Counted from the first letter of the stretch, positions 50,491-59,573 are shown. The stretch is DNA of 64,000 bases from Pelagibacterium halotolerans B2 (GCF_000230555.1 NC_016078.1:1488001-1552000), one strand, 5' to 3'. The notes: generated from the letters alone by a model not told the origin. A program made the numbers and translations.

Positions 50491-53085
50491 ATGGCCACAA
50501 AAAGAATGTTGGTGGATGCCACCCACCCGGAAGAAACACGGATTGTCGTTACCACAGGTAACAGACTCGAGGAGTTCGACTTTGAATCCGCCGAACGGCG
50601 GCAGTTAAGGGGCAATATCTATCTCGCCAAGGTGACGCGGGTCGAGCCTTCCCTTCAGGCTGCCTTCGTCGAATATGGCGGCAATCGTCACGGCTTCCTC
50701 GCCTTTTCCGAAATCCACCCCGACTACTACCAGATTCCGGTCGCCGACCGCGAAGCTCTCATGCGCGACGAAGAAGAAGCCCATGAGGAAGAGGCCGATC
50801 TCGCCGACGATGACGAGACCGACGCCACCGAAAGTGACGACGACGCCGCCGAGGACAATGGCGACGATCTCGATACGCCGCGCGAAACCAAAAAGGTCGA
50901 GCAGATCGGCGAAGGCGACGCCCTCGAAGACCTTCAGGAGCGCCCCCGTCGCAATCAGCGCCGCTACAAGATCCAGGAAGTCATCAAGCGCCGTCAGGTC
51001 CTGCTCGTGCAGGTCGTCAAGGAAGAGCGCGGCAACAAGGGTGCTGCACTCACCACCTATCTCTCGCTGGCCGGCCGCTACTCGGTTCTGATGCCCAACA
51101 CGGCGCGTGGCGGCGGCATTTCGCGCAAGATCACCAGCGCTGCCGACCGCAAGCGTTTGAAGGAAATCGCCACCGATCTCGAAGTGCCCCAGGGCATGGG
51201 CGTCATCCTGCGCACTGCCGGCGCCTCGCGCACCAAGGCCGAGGTCAAGCGCGATTTCGAATATCTCATGCGCTTGTGGGAAAATGTACGCACCCTGACG
51301 CTCGAATCCTCGGCGCCCTGTCTCGTTTATGAGGAAGGCAGCCTCATCAAGCGCACGATCCGCGACCTCTATAACAAGGATATCTCCGAAGTCCTTGTGT
51401 CCGGCGAGGCCGGATATCGCGAGGCCAAGGATTTCATGCGCATGATCATGCCCAGCCATTCCAAGAATGTGCAGATCTATAAGGATGATGCGCCGATCTT
51501 TTCGCGTTTCAATGTAGAGTCCCAACTCGACTCCATGTTCCATCCGCAGGTGACCCTGCCCTCGGGCGGTTACATCGTCATCAACCCGACCGAAGCGTTG
51601 GTGTCGATCGACGTGAACTCGGGCCGCGCCACCAAGGAACACAACATCGAGGACACCGCCCTCCAGACCAATCTGGAAGCGGCCGAGGAGATTTCCCGCC
51701 AGTTGCGCCTGCGCGATCTGGCCGGCCTCATCGTCATCGATTTCATCGACATGGAAGAGCGCCGCAACAACCGCGCTGTCGAGAAAAAGCTCAAGGACTG
51801 CCTCAAGAACGACCGCGCCCGCATCCAGGTCGGCCACATCAGCCATTTCGGCCTGATGGAAATGAGCCGCCAGCGCATCCGTTTCGGCGTCCTGGAATCC
51901 TCGACCCACACCTGCCCCACCTGCGCGGGCACCGGTCTTGTGCGTTCGGTCTCTTCGCTCGCGCTGATGATCATGCGCGCCATTGAAGATCACGTTCTGC
52001 GCAAGCCGGGCCAGTCGATCAACGTCAACATGCCCGCCGAGGTCGCGCTCTATATCCTCAACACCAAGCGCGAAACGCTGACGGCGCTCGAAGCCAAATA
52101 CGGGCTCTCGATCACCATTTCCGCCCAGAGCGGCCTTGTCGGCTCCCAGTTCAACATCGAACGCGGCGAGGCCCGTGCGCCGGTTGCCGCCGCGCCTGTC
52201 CAGCACATCCGTGCCGATGCGGCGTCCCTGGACGACTACCAGGAACCTGAAGTCGAGGAAGAAGCCGAGGCCGAAACCGAGATCGCTGCGGAAGACGAAA
52301 CGGGCGGTGAGCGTGATGGCAATCGCAACAAGCGCCGCCGTCGCCGCCGCCGCGGCGGCAAGGATAACGCAGCGATCCAGGCCACCGAGGTCGCAACCCC
52401 CGATGCCGAATCCGGCGATACCGAAGATGAACCGCGCGCCGATGCCGCCAATGAGGACGATGACGACCAGCCGCGCAAGCGCCGCCGGCGCGGACGCCGT
52501 GGCGGGCGCCGCAACAAACGCCCCAACGAGGGCTTTGGAACGGATCAGGATAGCGATGCGCCGGGTGATGCCGACGCCATGAACGCCGTCGAAGACCGCG
52601 AGCCTGCCGTCGCATCTCAGGTCGAAGATGCTCCCGCGCCCGACGCCGCACCGGAAACCGAAGTGGTCGCCGAGGCCGCAGAGGAAAAGCCGAAAAAGCG
52701 CCGCACGCGCAAGACCACGAAGGCCAAGGCCGCCGAGCCCGATTCGGTAGCCCAGGAAGCCGTGGAAGGCGCCGAGGAAGCGCCTGCGGCCGAGCCTGCG
52801 CCGGCCCCTGAAAAGCCGGCCCGCAAGCCCCGCGCTCCGCGCAAGAAAAAGGTCGAGGCCGAAGCTCCCGCGCAAGAAAAGCCCGCCGAAGCGCCCCAGC
52901 AGGAAAAAGCATCTGAGCCCGTTGCTGCGGATGCCCAGCCTGAGGCCGCCGCGGAGGACAAATCCGCGGCCCGCAAGAAAAAGGCTGTGCCGTCCGACGA
53001 GATTCTTGTCTCCTCGACGAGCGAAACGACCGAAGAAAAGCCCAAAAAGGCCGGCTGGTGGCAGCGCCGCCTCGGTCTGGGCTAA
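50491..53085 (+). CDS. rne: ribonuclease E
   Basis: Endoribonuclease that starts mRNA decay and processes rRNA and tRNA. 864 residues. The S1 domain (about 36-165) has a highly acidic insert (about 92-150), usual in alphaproteobacterial RNase E. Catalytic Asp374 (VSIDVNSG) and Asp417 (IVIDFIDME) and the zinc-link Cys475/Cys478 (HTCPTCAG) are intact. The C-terminal 300 residues are disordered, alternating Arg-rich blocks (RRRRRRRGG) with Glu/Ala/Pro/Lys repeats for RNA and partner binding. Ends at a strong terminator, then element copy D. Confidence 0.97.
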   Translation: MATKRMLVDATHPEETRIVVTTGNRLEEFDFESAERRQLRGNIYLAKVTRVEPSLQAAFVEYGGNRHGFLAFSEIHPDYYQIPVADREALMRDEEEAHEEEADLADDDETDATESDDDAAEDNGDDLDTPRETKKVEQIGEGDALEDLQERPRRNQRRYKIQEVIKRRQVLLVQVVKEERGNKGAALTTYLSLAGRYSVLMPNTARGGGISRKITSAADRKRLKEIATDLEVPQGMGVILRTAGASRTKAEVKRDFEYLMRLWENVRTLTLESSAPCLVYEEGSLIKRTIRDLYNKDISEVLVSGEAGYREAKDFMRMIMPSHSKNVQIYKDDAPIFSRFNVESQLDSMFHPQVTLPSGGYIVINPTEALVSIDVNSGRATKEHNIEDTALQTNLEAAEEISRQLRLRDLAGLIVIDFIDMEERRNNRAVEKKLKDCLKNDRARIQVGHISHFGLMEMSRQRIRFGVLESSTHTCPTCAGTGLVRSVSSLALMIMRAIEDHVLRKPGQSINVNMPAEVALYILNTKRETLTALEAKYGLSITISAQSGLVGSQFNIERGEARAPVAAAPVQHIRADAASLDDYQEPEVEEEAEAETEIAAEDETGGERDGNRNKRRRRRRRGGKDNAAIQATEVATPDAESGDTEDEPRADAANEDDDDQPRKRRRRGRRGGRRNKRPNEGFGTDQDSDAPGDADAMNAVEDREPAVASQVEDAPAPDAAPETEVVAEAAEEKPKKRRTRKTTKAKAAEPDSVAQEAVEGAEEAPAAEPAPAPEKPARKPRAPRKKKVEAEAPAQEKPAEAPQQEKASEPVAADAQPEAAAEDKSAARKKKAVPSDEILVSSTSETTEEKPKKAGWWQRRLGLG

Positions 53086-53101
53086 ACAGATCCCAAGCAA
53101 A

Positions 53102-53127
53102 AAAAGGGCGGCTCAGGCCGCCCTTTT
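53102..53127 (+). terminator. rho-independent terminator of rne
   Basis: AAAAGGGCGGC (53102-53112), loop TCAG, GCCGCCCTTTT (53117-53127): an 11-bp stem ending in T4, 16 nt after the rne stop. Confidence 0.9.
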
Positions 53128-53136
53128 CATGTTCCG

Positions 53137-53266
53137 CTAGAGCGTGTCCAGCAAAAGCATGTCCTCGACGCGATCGGGAATGGAAACGGTTTTGCGGTTC
53201 GGACACGCGATAAAACAAAGGCTTAGAGCCAAGGATTTGATTCAATCAAATCCTGAACGGCTCTAG
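53137..53266. repeat. dispersed nested-hairpin element, copy D (longer form)
   Basis: A 130-bp unit bounded by CTAG at both ends. Outer arms GCGTGTCC (53142-53149) and GGACACGC (53201-53208). It is nearly identical to copy C except for about 23 extra bases after GCAAAAG (53158-53181) and a degenerate second hairpin (GGATTTGATT / AATCAAATCC arms, AGAGCC / GGCTCT base). Its right end contains the TAG stop codon of the aminotransferase gene. Confidence 0.9.
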
Positions 53267-54405
53267 GGCTGGAGAAATCCTCGCATTCGTTCCAGAGCCA
53301 TTTCGATGGTTTCCTGGGTTCCCGCGTAGGAGAACCGCACATATTTGTGCCCGTCCGTCCTGTCGAAGTCCTGCCCCGGCGTCGCGGCGACGCCGGCCTG
53401 GTCGAGCATGCGCAGGCAAAAATCCATCGTGTCATTGGTAAAGGACGACGCATCCACATAGGCATAGAACGCCCCGTCCGACGGCTCGGCCAGCCCGAAC
53501 CCCAGCGCCTTGAGGCCGTCCGAAAGGATCAGCCGATTCCTGGCATATAGATCGCGCCGCGCATCGTACTCGCTCCGCGCCTCCATCGCCGCCAATGCCG
53601 CGCACTGGGACACGCTCGAGGCTGAAATGAACAGGCTCTGCGCCATCATCTCGGCGCGTCGTATCAAATCCTCGGGCAGCACCAGCCAGCCGATGCGCCA
53701 GCCCGTCATGCAGTAATATTTCGAAAAGCTGTTGACGATCACATGGTCATGGGAGAACTCGAGCGCGCTGGCGTCCCCGCCCACGTAATTGAGTCCGTGA
53801 TAAATCTCGTCGGAGATGAACCGGACACCGAGCCGATCACAACACGCGATAATCGCCGCCAGTTCGTCACGCTCCAGAACCGCGCCCGTGGGATTGGCCG
53901 GGCTCGCGACAAGCAGGCCCTCGAAAGGCGATTTTTCGTAAGCCGCTTCGATATCGGCCGCCGTCAGCCGCCACCCATTGGCCGGCGAAACCGGAATCTC
54001 GACGCTGCCCAGATTAAGCGAGGCGATAATATTGAGATAGGCCGGATAGCCCGGCCGCGTTACCGCTATGCGCTGCCCCGGCGCAAATCCGGCCAGAAAG
54101 GTCAGGATGAACCCGCTCGACGACCCGGTGGTCACAACGATTCGCTCAGGCGAAACGTCAACGCCGTGCTGTTCGGCATAATATCTGCTCAACCGCTCGC
54201 GCAAGGCCGGCATGCCTTTGGCCGCCGTATAGCCCATCGGACGGTCCAGGCACCCGCGCACCGCGTCGAGCACGCAATCGGCCGGCTTGCCGCCCGGCTC
54301 CCCGATTTCCAGGTGACACACCGAGCGCCCTTGTGCTTCCAGGGCCTGCCCGCGCGCCATGAGTTCAAGGGCGTAAAATGGGCGAATCGAATTGGCATTC
54401 ATCAT
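53263..54405 (-). CDS. class I/II PLP-dependent aminotransferase
   Basis: 380 residues of fold type I. Visible: GEPGGKPAD, YTAAKGMPALRERLS, VTTGSSSGFILTF, SPANPTGAVL, SDEIYHGL, and the PLP-lysine motif NSFSKYYCMTGWRIGW, with the late RFSYAG substrate-carboxylate Arg region. It is probably an aspartate- or aromatic-type transaminase; the specific amino acid is unknown. Start is ATG 54405 or 54402 (MMNANSIRPFYALELM). The stop codon lies within element copy D. Divergent from the DsbA gene. Confidence 0.91.
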   Translation of the reverse strand: MMNANSIRPFYALELMARGQALEAQGRSVCHLEIGEPGGKPADCVLDAVRGCLDRPMGYTAAKGMPALRERLSRYYAEQHGVDVSPERIVVTTGSSSGFILTFLAGFAPGQRIAVTRPGYPAYLNIIASLNLGSVEIPVSPANGWRLTAADIEAAYEKSPFEGLLVASPANPTGAVLERDELAAIIACCDRLGVRFISDEIYHGLNYVGGDASALEFSHDHVIVNSFSKYYCMTGWRIGWLVLPEDLIRRAEMMAQSLFISASSVSQCAALAAMEARSEYDARRDLYARNRLILSDGLKALGFGLAEPSDGAFYAYVDASSFTNDTMDFCLRMLDQAGVAATPGQDFDRTDGHKYVRFSYAGTQETIEMALERMRGFLQP

Positions 54406-54506
54406 TTCAATGTCCGCTTGTTCTTCTCGACGGCCCGCCACCGAACCGCCAACGCTTGCGTAAAGGCGCACTATATCAGAATTTCATTATCCTTTTGCCA
54501 TACATA

Positions 54507-54528
54507 TTAGCAAATAATGCTAATTTGC
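54507..54528. promoter_or_regulatory. AT-rich overlapping inverted repeats between the aminotransferase and dsbA-like genes
   Basis: TTAGCA (54507-54512) / TGCTAA (54518-54523) overlaps GCAAAT (54510-54515) / ATTTGC (54523-54528). It sits in a marked AT-rich patch about 100 bp upstream of the aminotransferase and 118 bp upstream of the thiol oxidoreductase, where an operator or promoter is expected. Confidence 0.4.
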
Positions 54529-54645
54529 ACGACAATAATAGCAACAAGATCCCAAAACCGCTTTTGACTTCACATCGGAACCATTGCGTCTGGCCCCCGG
54601 AGCCTGCTTACGGTAAACCCGCGGCAATGCGATAGGGAGTTTCGG

Positions 54646-55500
54646 ATGCAAAAAGCGATCAATCTCGGCCTTGCTGCTGCCGTGGCTCTGCTCGGCGCGG
54701 GGCTCGCTTACTCCATCGCAACCCGTCCCGAGCCCGGCTTGAGCCAGGCCGAAATCGAAGACCTGCTCGCCCGGGCCCCAGCTCAGCCCGCCGCGCAGTC
54801 CGAAGCTATCGACACCGCCGCCATTGGCCCCGTGATCGAAGACTACCTGCTTGCCAATCCGCGCCTGCTCGAGCGCATGTCGGTCGAGCTGGAAACCCAG
54901 ATCCGCGCCGAGGAAGGCGAACGCGCCCGCATTGCACTCGCCGCGCTGGAAGACGAAATCTACAACGACCCCGCCAACATCGTCCTCGGCAATCCAGAGG
55001 GCGACGTAACGCTCGTCGAGATGTTCGATTACAATTGCGGCTATTGCCGCCAGGTCGTCGCCGATGTGATGTCGCTGGTCGAAGAAGATCCCAACCTGCG
55101 CGTCATCCTCAAGGAATTTCCCATTCTCTCGCAGAACTCTGTCGACGCGGCCCGCATCGCCATTCTGGTTGGCCGCGCCGATGTCGATTATCAGGATTTC
55201 CACACCGCGTTGTTTTCCGCACGCGGTCAGGTGGACACGCAAGCCGCCCTCGCCGCCGCCGAATCGCTGGGCCTCAGCCGCGTGTCGCTTGAATTGGAAA
55301 TGACGGCGCCCGACGTCTCCGATGCGCTCCAGCGCACCTATACCATTGCCCAGGCCCTCGGCATTTCGGGCACTCCCACCTTCATCATCGGCGACGAAGT
55401 GATCCCCGGCGCCCTGCCCAAGGCCGATCTGGTCCGCCGCATCGAAGCCATGCGCGAGTGCGGGGCGACCGTTTGCGCCGACACCGGCCAGAATGGCTGA
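54646..55500 (+). CDS. DsbA/ScsC-type periplasmic thiol-disulfide oxidoreductase
   Basis: 284 residues. A signal peptide or anchor (MQKAINLGLAAAVALLGAGL), an Ala/Gln-rich and helical N-terminal region (about 30-110, likely oligomerisation as in ScsC/Com1), and a thioredoxin fold with CxxC Cys131-Gly-Tyr-Cys134 and the cis-proline loop GTPTFIIGD. It forms or isomerises disulfides in exported proteins. It could act on exported Cys-containing proteins such as the DUF2282 peptide, but that is a guess. Followed after 2 nt by the DUF2087 gene. Confidence 0.92.
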   Translation: MQKAINLGLAAAVALLGAGLAYSIATRPEPGLSQAEIEDLLARAPAQPAAQSEAIDTAAIGPVIEDYLLANPRLLERMSVELETQIRAEEGERARIALAALEDEIYNDPANIVLGNPEGDVTLVEMFDYNCGYCRQVVADVMSLVEEDPNLRVILKEFPILSQNSVDAARIAILVGRADVDYQDFHTALFSARGQVDTQAALAAAESLGLSRVSLELEMTAPDVSDALQRTYTIAQALGISGTPTFIIGDEVIPGALPKADLVRRIEAMRECGATVCADTGQNG

Positions 55501-55502
55501 CA

Positions 55503-55847
55503 ATGACCGATTCAGGCCCGCCCGATCCGGCTCTCGAAAAACGCATCACCCGCACGGCGCGCTGCTTCGATGCAACGGGACGCCTGATGCGCTGGCCCTC
55601 CCGTCGCGCCGATCAGGAACTTGCGCTGTGGATCGTCTGGTCGCAATTGCCTGCCGATGGCCAGCTTTCCGAGCTTGAAGTCAACGCCATGCTGCGCACC
55701 TGGCATGACTACGAAGACTACGTCCTGCTCCGCCGCGAGTTGTGCGACCTCGATCTGCTGCGCCGCACGCCCGATGGCCGCATCTACCGCCGCGTCGCCC
55801 GTGAAATGCCCGCTGACGCCGCCGCCCTTCTCGCCCGCATCGCTTAG
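55503..55847 (+). CDS. DUF2087-domain protein
   Basis: 114 residues. The DUF2087 pattern is clear: LPADGQLSELEVNAMLRTWHDYEDYVLLRRELCDLDLLRRTPDGRIYRR. This domain is often fused to or paired with regulators and has no agreed function; a nucleic-acid-binding winged fold is plausible. The ATG lies 2 nt after the dsbA-like stop, so translation is probably coupled. Confidence 0.85.
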   Translation: MTDSGPPDPALEKRITRTARCFDATGRLMRWPSRRADQELALWIVWSQLPADGQLSELEVNAMLRTWHDYEDYVLLRRELCDLDLLRRTPDGRIYRRVAREMPADAAALLARIA

Positions 55848-55978
55848 GGACGTTCCCTTTGCCTTTTCGGTGCATTTCGTATAACGCCAGCTTGAATTGC
55901 CGGCCCTGCTGGCCCAAAAAGCTCTAAAAAGGCGCGTTTGCCATCATTTGGCGCTTCGGACGCGACACGATAAGGCAC

Positions 55979-56416
55979 ATGGCAAAACGCGTATTGATCC
56001 TCAACGGACCGAACCTCAATCTCTTGGGCACGCGGGAAAAATCGATCTATGGCGGCGATACGCTGGCCGATATCGAGGCGATGTGCAGGGAAACCTGCGA
56101 AAAGCACGGTATGACCTGCGATTTCCGCCAGTCCAATCACGAAGGCGAACTGGTGGATTGGATTCAGTCGGCCCGCAAGACGGCCGATGCGATCGTCATC
56201 AACCCTGCCGCTTATTCCCACACTTCGGTAGCCATCCACGACGCCTTGCGCACGCTGGACAAGCCTATCCTCGAAGTGCATCTGTCAAACATTCACCAGC
56301 GTGAACCTTTTCGCCATCATTCCTACGTATCTGCAGTGGCAAAGGGCGTAATTTGCGGTCTGGGCCCAAGAGGCTATACGCTGGCCCTTGAGGCCATCGC
56401 CGAAATCCTGAATTGA
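55979..56416 (+). CDS. aroQ: 3-dehydroquinate dehydratase, type II
   Basis: Third step of the shikimate pathway. 145 residues, dodecameric family. Signature [19 protein letters not shown] carries catalytic Tyr24; [36 protein letters not shown] and [11 protein letters not shown] complete the active site. Followed 37 nt later by accB, an arrangement (aroQ-accB-accC) conserved in proteobacteria. Confidence 0.97.
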   Translation: MAKRVLILNGPNLNLLGTREKSIYGGDTLADIEAMCRETCEKHGMTCDFRQSNHEGELVDWIQSARKTADAIVINPAAYSHTSVAIHDALRTLDKPILEVHLSNIHQREPFRHHSYVSAVAKGVICGLGPRGYTLALEAIAEILN

Positions 56417-56453
56417 GAAAGACCCGAAACGGGTCGGTGGAGACACGATAACA

Positions 56454-56948
56454 ATGGCAAAGATCTCACAGGTCGATCAGGACCTCATCCGCACCATCGC
56501 CGAACTGGTCAACGAGGCCAACCTCGCCGAAATCGAACTCGAGCAGGATGACTTCCGCATCCGGGTGACCCGCACCTTTGCCAAGGAAGTCGTTCAGGTC
56601 GCGGCCCCTGGCTACGCCCCGGCAGCCCCCTCCGCTCCGGCGACACCGGCCGCCCCGGCAGCCTCCGCCGCCGCGACGCCCGCCGCCGCTTCACCCGAAG
56701 ATCTGGCGGCCAGCCCCAACACCCTGACCTCCCCCATGGTCGGCACCGCCTATCTGGCCCCCGAACCCGGCGCCAAGGCCTTCGTTGAAGTGGGCACCAA
56801 GGTCTCCGAGGGCCAAACGGTCCTCATCATCGAAGCCATGAAGACCATGAACCAGATTCCGGCGCACAAATCGGGCACCATCACCCGCATTCTTGTCGAT
56901 GATGCCTCGCCGGTCGAATACGGTGAACCCCTCGTCGTCATCGAGTAA
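56454..56948 (+). CDS. accB: biotin carboxyl carrier protein of acetyl-CoA carboxylase
   Basis: 164 residues. N-terminal helix ([23 protein letters not shown]), an Ala/Pro linker (about 55-80) and the biotinyl domain ending in [11 protein letters not shown] with the biotinylated Lys130. The second Met of the usual EAMKMMN reads Thr, a conservative change. Hands biotin-CO2 from AccC to AccAD in fatty-acid synthesis. 9 nt before accC. Confidence 0.97.
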   Translation: MAKISQVDQDLIRTIAELVNEANLAEIELEQDDFRIRVTRTFAKEVVQVAAPGYAPAAPSAPATPAAPAASAAATPAAASPEDLAASPNTLTSPMVGTAYLAPEPGAKAFVEVGTKVSEGQTVLIIEAMKTMNQIPAHKSGTITRILVDDASPVEYGEPLVVIE

Positions 56949-56957
56949 GGCAGGCCC

Positions 56958-58304
56958 ATGTTTTCCAAGGTCCTCATAGCCAATCGCGGCGAGATCGCCC
57001 TGCGCATCCTGCGCGCCTGCAAGGAACTCGGCATCCAGACGGTCGCCATTCACTCCCAGGCCGACGCCAATGCCATGCATGTGCGCCTTGCCGATGAAAG
57101 CGTATGCGTCGGCCCCAACTCGGCCCGCGACAGCTATCTCAACATCCCCTCGATCCTCGCTGCCTGCGAAATCACCGGCGCCGAGGCCGTCCATCCCGGC
57201 TATGGTTTCCTCTCGGAAAACGCCCGTTTCGCTCGCATTCTCCAAGAGCACAAGATCGCCTTCATCGGCCCCTCGGCGCATCACATCGAGATCATGGGCG
57301 ACAAGATCCAGGCCAAAAAGACCGCCCTGGAGCTCGGCATCCCTTGCGTCCCGGGTTCTGCCGGTGCTGTAACCAGCGAGGCCGACGCGAAAAAGACCGC
57401 CGCGGAAATCGGCTACCCCGTCCTTATCAAGGCGGCAGCCGGCGGCGGTGGGCGCGGCATGAAGGTCGCCAAGTCCGAGGCCGAGCTCTCGATTGCCTTC
57501 TCTACGGCCCGCACCGAAGCCAAGGCGGCCTTTGGCGACGACGCCGTGTATATGGAAAAATACCTCGGCCAGCCGCGCCATATCGAAGTTCAGGTCATCG
57601 GCGATGGCCAGGGCAATGCCGTCCATCTGGGCACGCGTGACTGTTCGCTCCAGCGCCGTCACCAGAAAGTCTGGGAAGAGGCCTCCGCACCCACTGTACC
57701 GGCATCCGAACAGGCCGAGATCGGCGAGATTTGCGCCGCCGCCATGCGCAAGCTCAAATATTCGGGCGCGGGCACCATCGAGTTCCTCTACGAAAACGGT
57801 GAATTCTACTTCATCGAGATGAACACGCGCCTGCAGGTCGAACACCCTGTTACCGAGCGCATCACCAATTTCGATATCGTTTACGAGCAGATCCGCGTCG
57901 CCGCCGGCGAAAAGCTTTCGCTCAGGCAGCAGGACGTCGAGTTTTTCGGCCACGCCATCGAAGTGCGCATCAACGCCGAGGATCCCCAGACCTTCGCTCC
58001 CTCTCCGGGCCGCATTACCTACTACCATCCGGCGGGTGGCGTGGGGGTCCGCGTCGATGCCGCCGTCTATCAGGGCTATAACATACCGCCCTATTACGAC
58101 AGCCTGATCGGCAAGCTGATCGTTCACGGCCGCACGCGCCCCGAATGCCTGCAGCGCCTCAACCGCGCGCTGGACGAATTTATCGTCGATGGCGTCAAGA
58201 CAACCCTGCCCCTGTTCCGCAGGCTCATCAAGGAGCCCGACATTCAGGCCGGAAATTACGACATCCACTGGCTCGAGAAATTCCTCGAAGCCAACAAGGA
58301 ATAA
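56958..58304 (+). CDS. accC: biotin carboxylase subunit of acetyl-CoA carboxylase
   Basis: 448 residues. ATP-grasp enzyme carboxylating biotin on AccB. N-terminal FSKVLIANRGEIALRILRAC, HPGYGFLSEN, glycine-rich loop AAAGGGGRGMK, CSLQRRHQKVWEEAS, FIEMNTRLQVEHPVTE with the catalytic Glu and Arg, and EVRINAEDP. Normal length. Co-transcribed with accB. Element copy E starts 16 nt after the stop. Confidence 0.98.
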   Translation: MFSKVLIANRGEIALRILRACKELGIQTVAIHSQADANAMHVRLADESVCVGPNSARDSYLNIPSILAACEITGAEAVHPGYGFLSENARFARILQEHKIAFIGPSAHHIEIMGDKIQAKKTALELGIPCVPGSAGAVTSEADAKKTAAEIGYPVLIKAAAGGGGRGMKVAKSEAELSIAFSTARTEAKAAFGDDAVYMEKYLGQPRHIEVQVIGDGQGNAVHLGTRDCSLQRRHQKVWEEASAPTVPASEQAEIGEICAAAMRKLKYSGAGTIEFLYENGEFYFIEMNTRLQVEHPVTERITNFDIVYEQIRVAAGEKLSLRQQDVEFFGHAIEVRINAEDPQTFAPSPGRITYYHPAGGVGVRVDAAVYQGYNIPPYYDSLIGKLIVHGRTRPECLQRLNRALDEFIVDGVKTTLPLFRRLIKEPDIQAGNYDIHWLEKFLEANKE

Positions 58305-58320
58305 CGGAAGGCGGGCCGCC

Positions 58321-58411
58321 GGAGTGCTTTCAGCAAAAGTGGCCCGCGCTTTTGCGATCCGAAAGCGCGACCGAAACAAACCGTGTGCAGATCGTTGTAC
58401 GATCTGCACAC
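58321..58411. repeat. dispersed nested-hairpin element, copy E
   Basis: Outer arms GTGCTTTC (58324-58331) and GAAAGCGC (58361-58368); inner arms GCAAAA (58333-58338) and TTTTGC (58350-58355). Then CGACCGAAACAAA and a second hairpin with perfect 13-bp arms (58383-58395 and 58399-58411). It lies between accC and aat on the same strand; the second hairpin ends 19 nt before the aat ATG. Confidence 0.85.
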
Positions 58412-58430
58412 AAGCGCTTTTCATTTTGCG

Positions 58431-59063
58431 ATGACACGGAACGACCCTTTCGATATCGAACTGACGCCCGAGTTGATCCTGCGCGCCTATCGTGCCGGCA
58501 TTTTCCCGATGTCCGAAAGCGCCGAAGATCCCGATATCTTCTGGGTCAGCCCCCAGATGCGCGGGGTCTTGCCGCTCGATGGATTCAAGGCATCGAAAAG
58601 CCTGCGCAAGTCCATGCGCAAAAGTGGCTTTTCGGTTGTCGTCGATCGCGACTTTCCCGGCATCATCGAAGGCTGCGCCACGGCAGGCAGTGACCGGCAA
58701 TCGACCTGGATCAATCCCACGATCCGTGCGCTCTACGGTGAATTGTTTGCCATGGGCTATTGCCACACCGTCGAAGTCTATGACGGGGATGCACTGGTGG
58801 GCGGCCTTTATGGTCTCGCCATCGGTGGCGCTTTCTTTGGCGAATCCATGTTCCACAGGCGCACCGACGCGTCAAAGATCGCCCTCGCCCATCTTGTCGA
58901 TCGGCTCCGGGTGGGCGGCTATGCGCTCCTCGACACCCAGTTCATCACCGACCATCTGGCGTCTCTGGGCGCCATCGAAATCCCCCGCGCCATCTACGAA
59001 ATCCGCCTCTCGGGTGCCCTCAATATCGACGGCGACTTCTACGCGTGGGATAAGACAGGGTAG
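58431..59063 (+). CDS. aat: leucyl/phenylalanyl-tRNA--protein transferase
   Basis: Adds Leu or Phe to proteins with N-terminal Arg or Lys, marking them for ClpAP via ClpS. 210 residues: ILRAYRAGIFPMSES, FWVSPQMRGVLPLDGFKASKSLRKS, TWINPTIRALYGELFAMGYCHTVEVY, GGAFFGESMFHRRTDASK, and the LLDTQFITDHLASLGA core. Start ATG 58431 (MTRNDPFDIELTP); the upstream in-frame ATG falls in the element hairpin. No clear Shine-Dalgarno. Confidence 0.95.
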   Translation: MTRNDPFDIELTPELILRAYRAGIFPMSESAEDPDIFWVSPQMRGVLPLDGFKASKSLRKSMRKSGFSVVVDRDFPGIIEGCATAGSDRQSTWINPTIRALYGELFAMGYCHTVEVYDGDALVGGLYGLAIGGAFFGESMFHRRTDASKIALAHLVDRLRVGGYALLDTQFITDHLASLGAIEIPRAIYEIRLSGALNIDGDFYAWDKTG

Positions 59064-59138
59064 GTTGTGTGGACAGTTCGGTCAGGGTTGGCAGAAAACT
59101 GCCAATGCAGGCCACCATCAGCTAAATGTCGATTGGTC

Positions 59139-59558
59139 CTAGCGCTGGTCTGGCGGCGGCACGTCCGAAGTCTGCCGGCAATCGATCAGCCAGACGTCAT
59201 AAACGGCATTGTCAATCGCGTTGAGCGCCGGAGAGTCGGCAAACATCCAGCCCGAAAACACCCGCTCCATGGTTGCCTGCAGCGAAACCTCGTCCACCTG
59301 CACGAAAGCCGAAACACTCTGCGCCTCGGTTGTCGGTCGCGAATAGCAGACCCGCGGCGTCAGTTGCAGCGATCCGAACTGCACCGTCTCATCGATATAG
59401 ACATCGAAAATCGTGATCCGCCCGGTGATCTTGTCGAGCCCGGTAAACACGGCAACAGGATTGGAAATCGCCTGCGCATATGCAGGGATGACGCCCATGG
59501 TGAGCGACAGGACCAAGGCGCCGCCGACTGCAAGTTTTTTGATAACGCGAGGCTTCAC
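59139..59558 (-). CDS. DUF2155-domain exported protein
   Basis: 139 residues with a signal peptide (KKLAVGGALVLSLTMGVIPAYA). The DUF2155 core is clear: AVFTGLDKITGRITIFDVYIDETVQFGSLQLTPRVCYSRP, VFSGWMFADSPALNAIDNAVYDVWLIDCR, with two Cys likely disulfide bonded. The function is unknown; it is widespread in alphaproteobacteria, usually next to the NDUFA12 homologue as here (15 nt apart). Start appears to be GTG. Confidence 0.92.
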   Translation of the reverse strand: MKPRVIKKLAVGGALVLSLTMGVIPAYAQAISNPVAVFTGLDKITGRITIFDVYIDETVQFGSLQLTPRVCYSRPTTEAQSVSAFVQVDEVSLQATMERVFSGWMFADSPALNAIDNAVYDVWLIDCRQTSDVPPPDQR

Positions 59559-59573
59559 GCAGCCAGAACCGCC

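Noticed and set aside
50605..53100. 831-codon open frame antisense to rne
   Set aside because: The product is a Gly/Leu/Phe-rich low-complexity shadow of the RNase E coding strand with no family features.
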